Shown here: piece after piece, positions 6,398 to 7,410 of the stretch
How the letters are laid out: each line of letters opens with the position of its first letter
How positions within the stretch are numbered: position 1 is the stretch's first letter
Origin: an uncultured Lysobacter sp.
GTDB taxonomy: Bacteria; Pseudomonadota; Gammaproteobacteria; Xanthomonadales; Xanthomonadaceae
Direction: 5' to 3'
Assembly: GCA_902805755.1 (NCBI GenBank)
Contig: CADCUA010000378.1
Location: 1 to 7,410, forward strand
DNA length: 7,410 nucleotides
Notes under the pieces: model-generated
What the model was told of the DNA's origin: nothing
Seen by the model: the letters and a program-made list of their open reading frames with translations, nothing else
Database searches by the model: none
Translations under genes and position numbers: made by a program

Positions 6398-7042
6398 TCA
6401 CAGTCCTTCGCCGGGGACGCGTACGTGGCCTTCCATCAGCACACGCGCGCTGCGGCTCATCACCGCTTTCGTGACCGTCCACTGACCTCCGACCTGGCGC
6501 GCCTCCGCGCCCACGCGCAACGTCCCCGACGGATGGCCGAAGCGCACGTCGGTGCGATCGCCGCCGCCTGCCGCCAGATTCACCAGCGTGCCGGGAATCG
6601 CCGCGGCCGTCGCGATGGCAACCGCGCAGGTCCCCATCATCGCGTGGTGCAGCTTGCCCATGGACAGCGCCCGCACCAGCAGGTCGATGTCGCACGCGGC
6701 AATCGACTTGCCGCTGGAGGAGGTGCAATCGCCCGCAGGCGCGACGAACGCGACCTTCGGCGTGTGCTGGCGCTTGGCGGCGTCATGAACATCCTTGATC
6801 AGGCCCATGCGCACCGCGCCATGCGCGCGGATCGTCTCGAACATCGCCAGTGCGCCGGCATCGCTGTTGATCGCGTCCTGCAACTCCATGCCGGTGTAGC
6901 CGATGTCCGCCGCGTTGACGAACACGGTCGGGATGCCGACGTTGATCATCGTCGCCTTCAGCGTGCCCACGCCGGGCACGTCGAGATCATCGACCAGGTT
7001 CCCGGTCGGAAACATCGCGCCGCCGCCTTCGCCCTCGCCGTC
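6398..7042 (-). CDS. prpF: PrpF (AcnD-accessory aconitate isomerase family), C-terminal half only
   Basis: PrpF works with AcnD in the 2-methylcitrate cycle for propionate breakdown and is described as an isomerase acting on trans-aconitate-type products. It has the two-domain diaminopimelate-epimerase fold. The visible frame carries family stretches MFPTGNLVDDLDVPGVG, GIPTVFVNAADIGY, RQHTPKVAFVAP, SMGKLHHAMMG, NLAAGGG and GHPSGTLRVGAE, and ends near MEGHVRVPGEGL at a TGA (6398-6400). Only about 206-215 of the usual roughly 390-400 residues are present; the N-terminal half, where the proposed catalytic residues lie, is missing. The ATG at 7015 is probably internal: the frame upstream still reads a PrpF-like GEGEGGGA, then meets an in-frame TGA at 7073-7075 inside DUF1501 sequence. 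The piece is therefore truncated at a breakpoint, not a short gene. Nine of its 11 arginines use CGC. acnD would be expected upstream but is absent. The fragment is unlikely to be active if the junction is real. Confidence 0.93.
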   Translation of the reverse strand, partial: DGEGEGGGAMFPTGNLVDDLDVPGVGTLKATMINVGIPTVFVNAADIGYTGMELQDAINSDAGALAMFETIRAHGAVRMGLIKDVHDAAKRQHTPKVAFVAPAGDCTSSSGKSIAACDIDLLVRALSMGKLHHAMMGTCAVAIATAAAIPGTLVNLAAGGGDRTDVRFGHPSGTLRVGAEARQVGGQWTVTKAVMSRSARVLMEGHVRVPGEGL

Positions 7043-7410
7043 ACGCGAGCAGCTTTTGCACCACGTGCCCCTTCACGTCGGTCAGCCGGAAGTCGCGGCC
7101 CTGGAAGCGGAACGTCAGCTTGGTGTGGTCCATCCCCAGCAGGTGCAGCATCGTCGCGTGGACGTCGTGGACGTGCATCGCGTCCTCGGCCGGGGCGAAC
7201 CCCAGCTCGTCGGTCTGGCCGACGACCCGCCCGGCCGCCGTCCCGCCGCCGGCCATCCACATCGTCATGCAGTCGATGTGGTGGTTCCGGCCGGTCGTGT
7301 CCCGGTTCTCGCCCATCGGCGTCCGCCCGAACTCCCCGCCCCAGACGACCAGCGTGTCCTCCAGCAGCCCCCGGCTCTTCAGGTCCTTCACGAGGGCCGC
7401 ACACCCTTGG
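7041..7410 (-). CDS. DUF1501 family protein, C-terminal fragment
   Basis: DUF1501 proteins are related to the alkaline phosphatase/sulfatase superfamily, are abundant in Planctomycetes and Verrucomicrobia, often carry a Tat signal, and usually run about 430-480 residues. Their substrate is generally unknown. About 122 C-terminal residues are visible and the frame is open to the right edge. Family motifs are [35 protein letters not shown], the [14 protein letters not shown] stretch, [13 protein letters not shown] and the usual ending HVVQKLLA before TGA at 7041-7043. The apparent GTG start at 7391 is internal, since the homologous frame continues upstream as ALVKDLK. Six of eight arginines use CGG and glycine is often GGG, unlike the CGC/GGC style of the rest of the window. 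The stop codon abuts the truncated prpF. Most likely it belongs to another genome joined here by assembly; horizontal acquisition is the alternative. Confidence 0.88.
   Translation of the reverse strand, partial: QGCAALVKDLKSRGLLEDTLVVWGGEFGRTPMGENRDTTGRNHHIDCMTMWMAGGGTAAGRVVGQTDELGFAPAEDAMHVHDVHATMLHLLGMDHTKLTFRFQGRDFRLTDVKGHVVQKLLA

Noticed and set aside
6958..7404. A 148-codon minus-strand frame spanning the DUF1501-prpF junction
   Set aside because: It is the off-frame reading of both DUF1501 and PrpF, with no motif of its own, and is not evidence for a fusion protein.
1..7410. CRISPR array, rRNA, tRNA, defence genes or a transposase
   Set aside because: No regularly spaced repeats, conserved RNA structures, nuclease, toxin or transposase motifs were seen on either strand.

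Overview
The window is GC-rich DNA from a Gram-negative proteobacterium. A CreC/CreD pair, an Escherichia coli-type QueD, a multi-sensor hybrid histidine kinase and a PrpF of the AcnD-PrpF methylcitrate branch together suggest a gammaproteobacterium, most likely of the Xanthomonadaceae/Lysobacteraceae type. That placement is inferred from gene content, protein resemblance and codon style; no marker gene is present. The last ~370 bases do not fit this picture and look like DNA from a planctomycete-like organism.

Layout. 1-998 (+) is the C-terminal two thirds of the sensor kinase CreC, cut by the left edge. 1088-2455 (+) is the inner-membrane protein CreD, 89 bases downstream. The spacer between them can form two small hairpins, one of which covers the creD ribosome binding site. 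2491-2862 (-) is a complete QueD (queuosine and deazapurine pathway), convergent with creD across 35 bases. 2863-2988 is a divergent promoter region containing a perfect 8-bp inverted repeat around a -10-like element. 2989-6027 (+) is a 1012-residue soluble hybrid sensor kinase with the order GAF-PAS-PAS-GAF-HisKA-HATPase-receiver. 6028-6397 has no convincing gene but carries short inverted and direct repeats. 6398-about 7042 (-) is the C-terminal half of PrpF. 7041-7410 (-) is the C-terminal end of a DUF1501 protein, cut by the right edge.

How the genes relate. CreC and CreD belong to one signalling unit: CreC phosphorylates CreB, which in known systems activates creD; creB would lie to the left of the window. 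QueD is a housekeeping tRNA-modification enzyme. The hybrid kinase is an orphan here: no histidine phosphotransfer protein or output regulator lies next to it. PrpF normally sits with acnD, prpC and prpB, but none is visible.

Main result. At about 7020-7046 a PrpF reading frame that has lost its N-terminal half runs directly into the stop codon of a DUF1501 gene with clearly different arginine codon use. An assembly chimera explains this best; a real recombination event is the less likely alternative. I found no convincing new multi-gene system. The more biological leads are the creD leader hairpin, the symmetric operator-like site before the hybrid kinase, and the possibly leaderless queD transcript.
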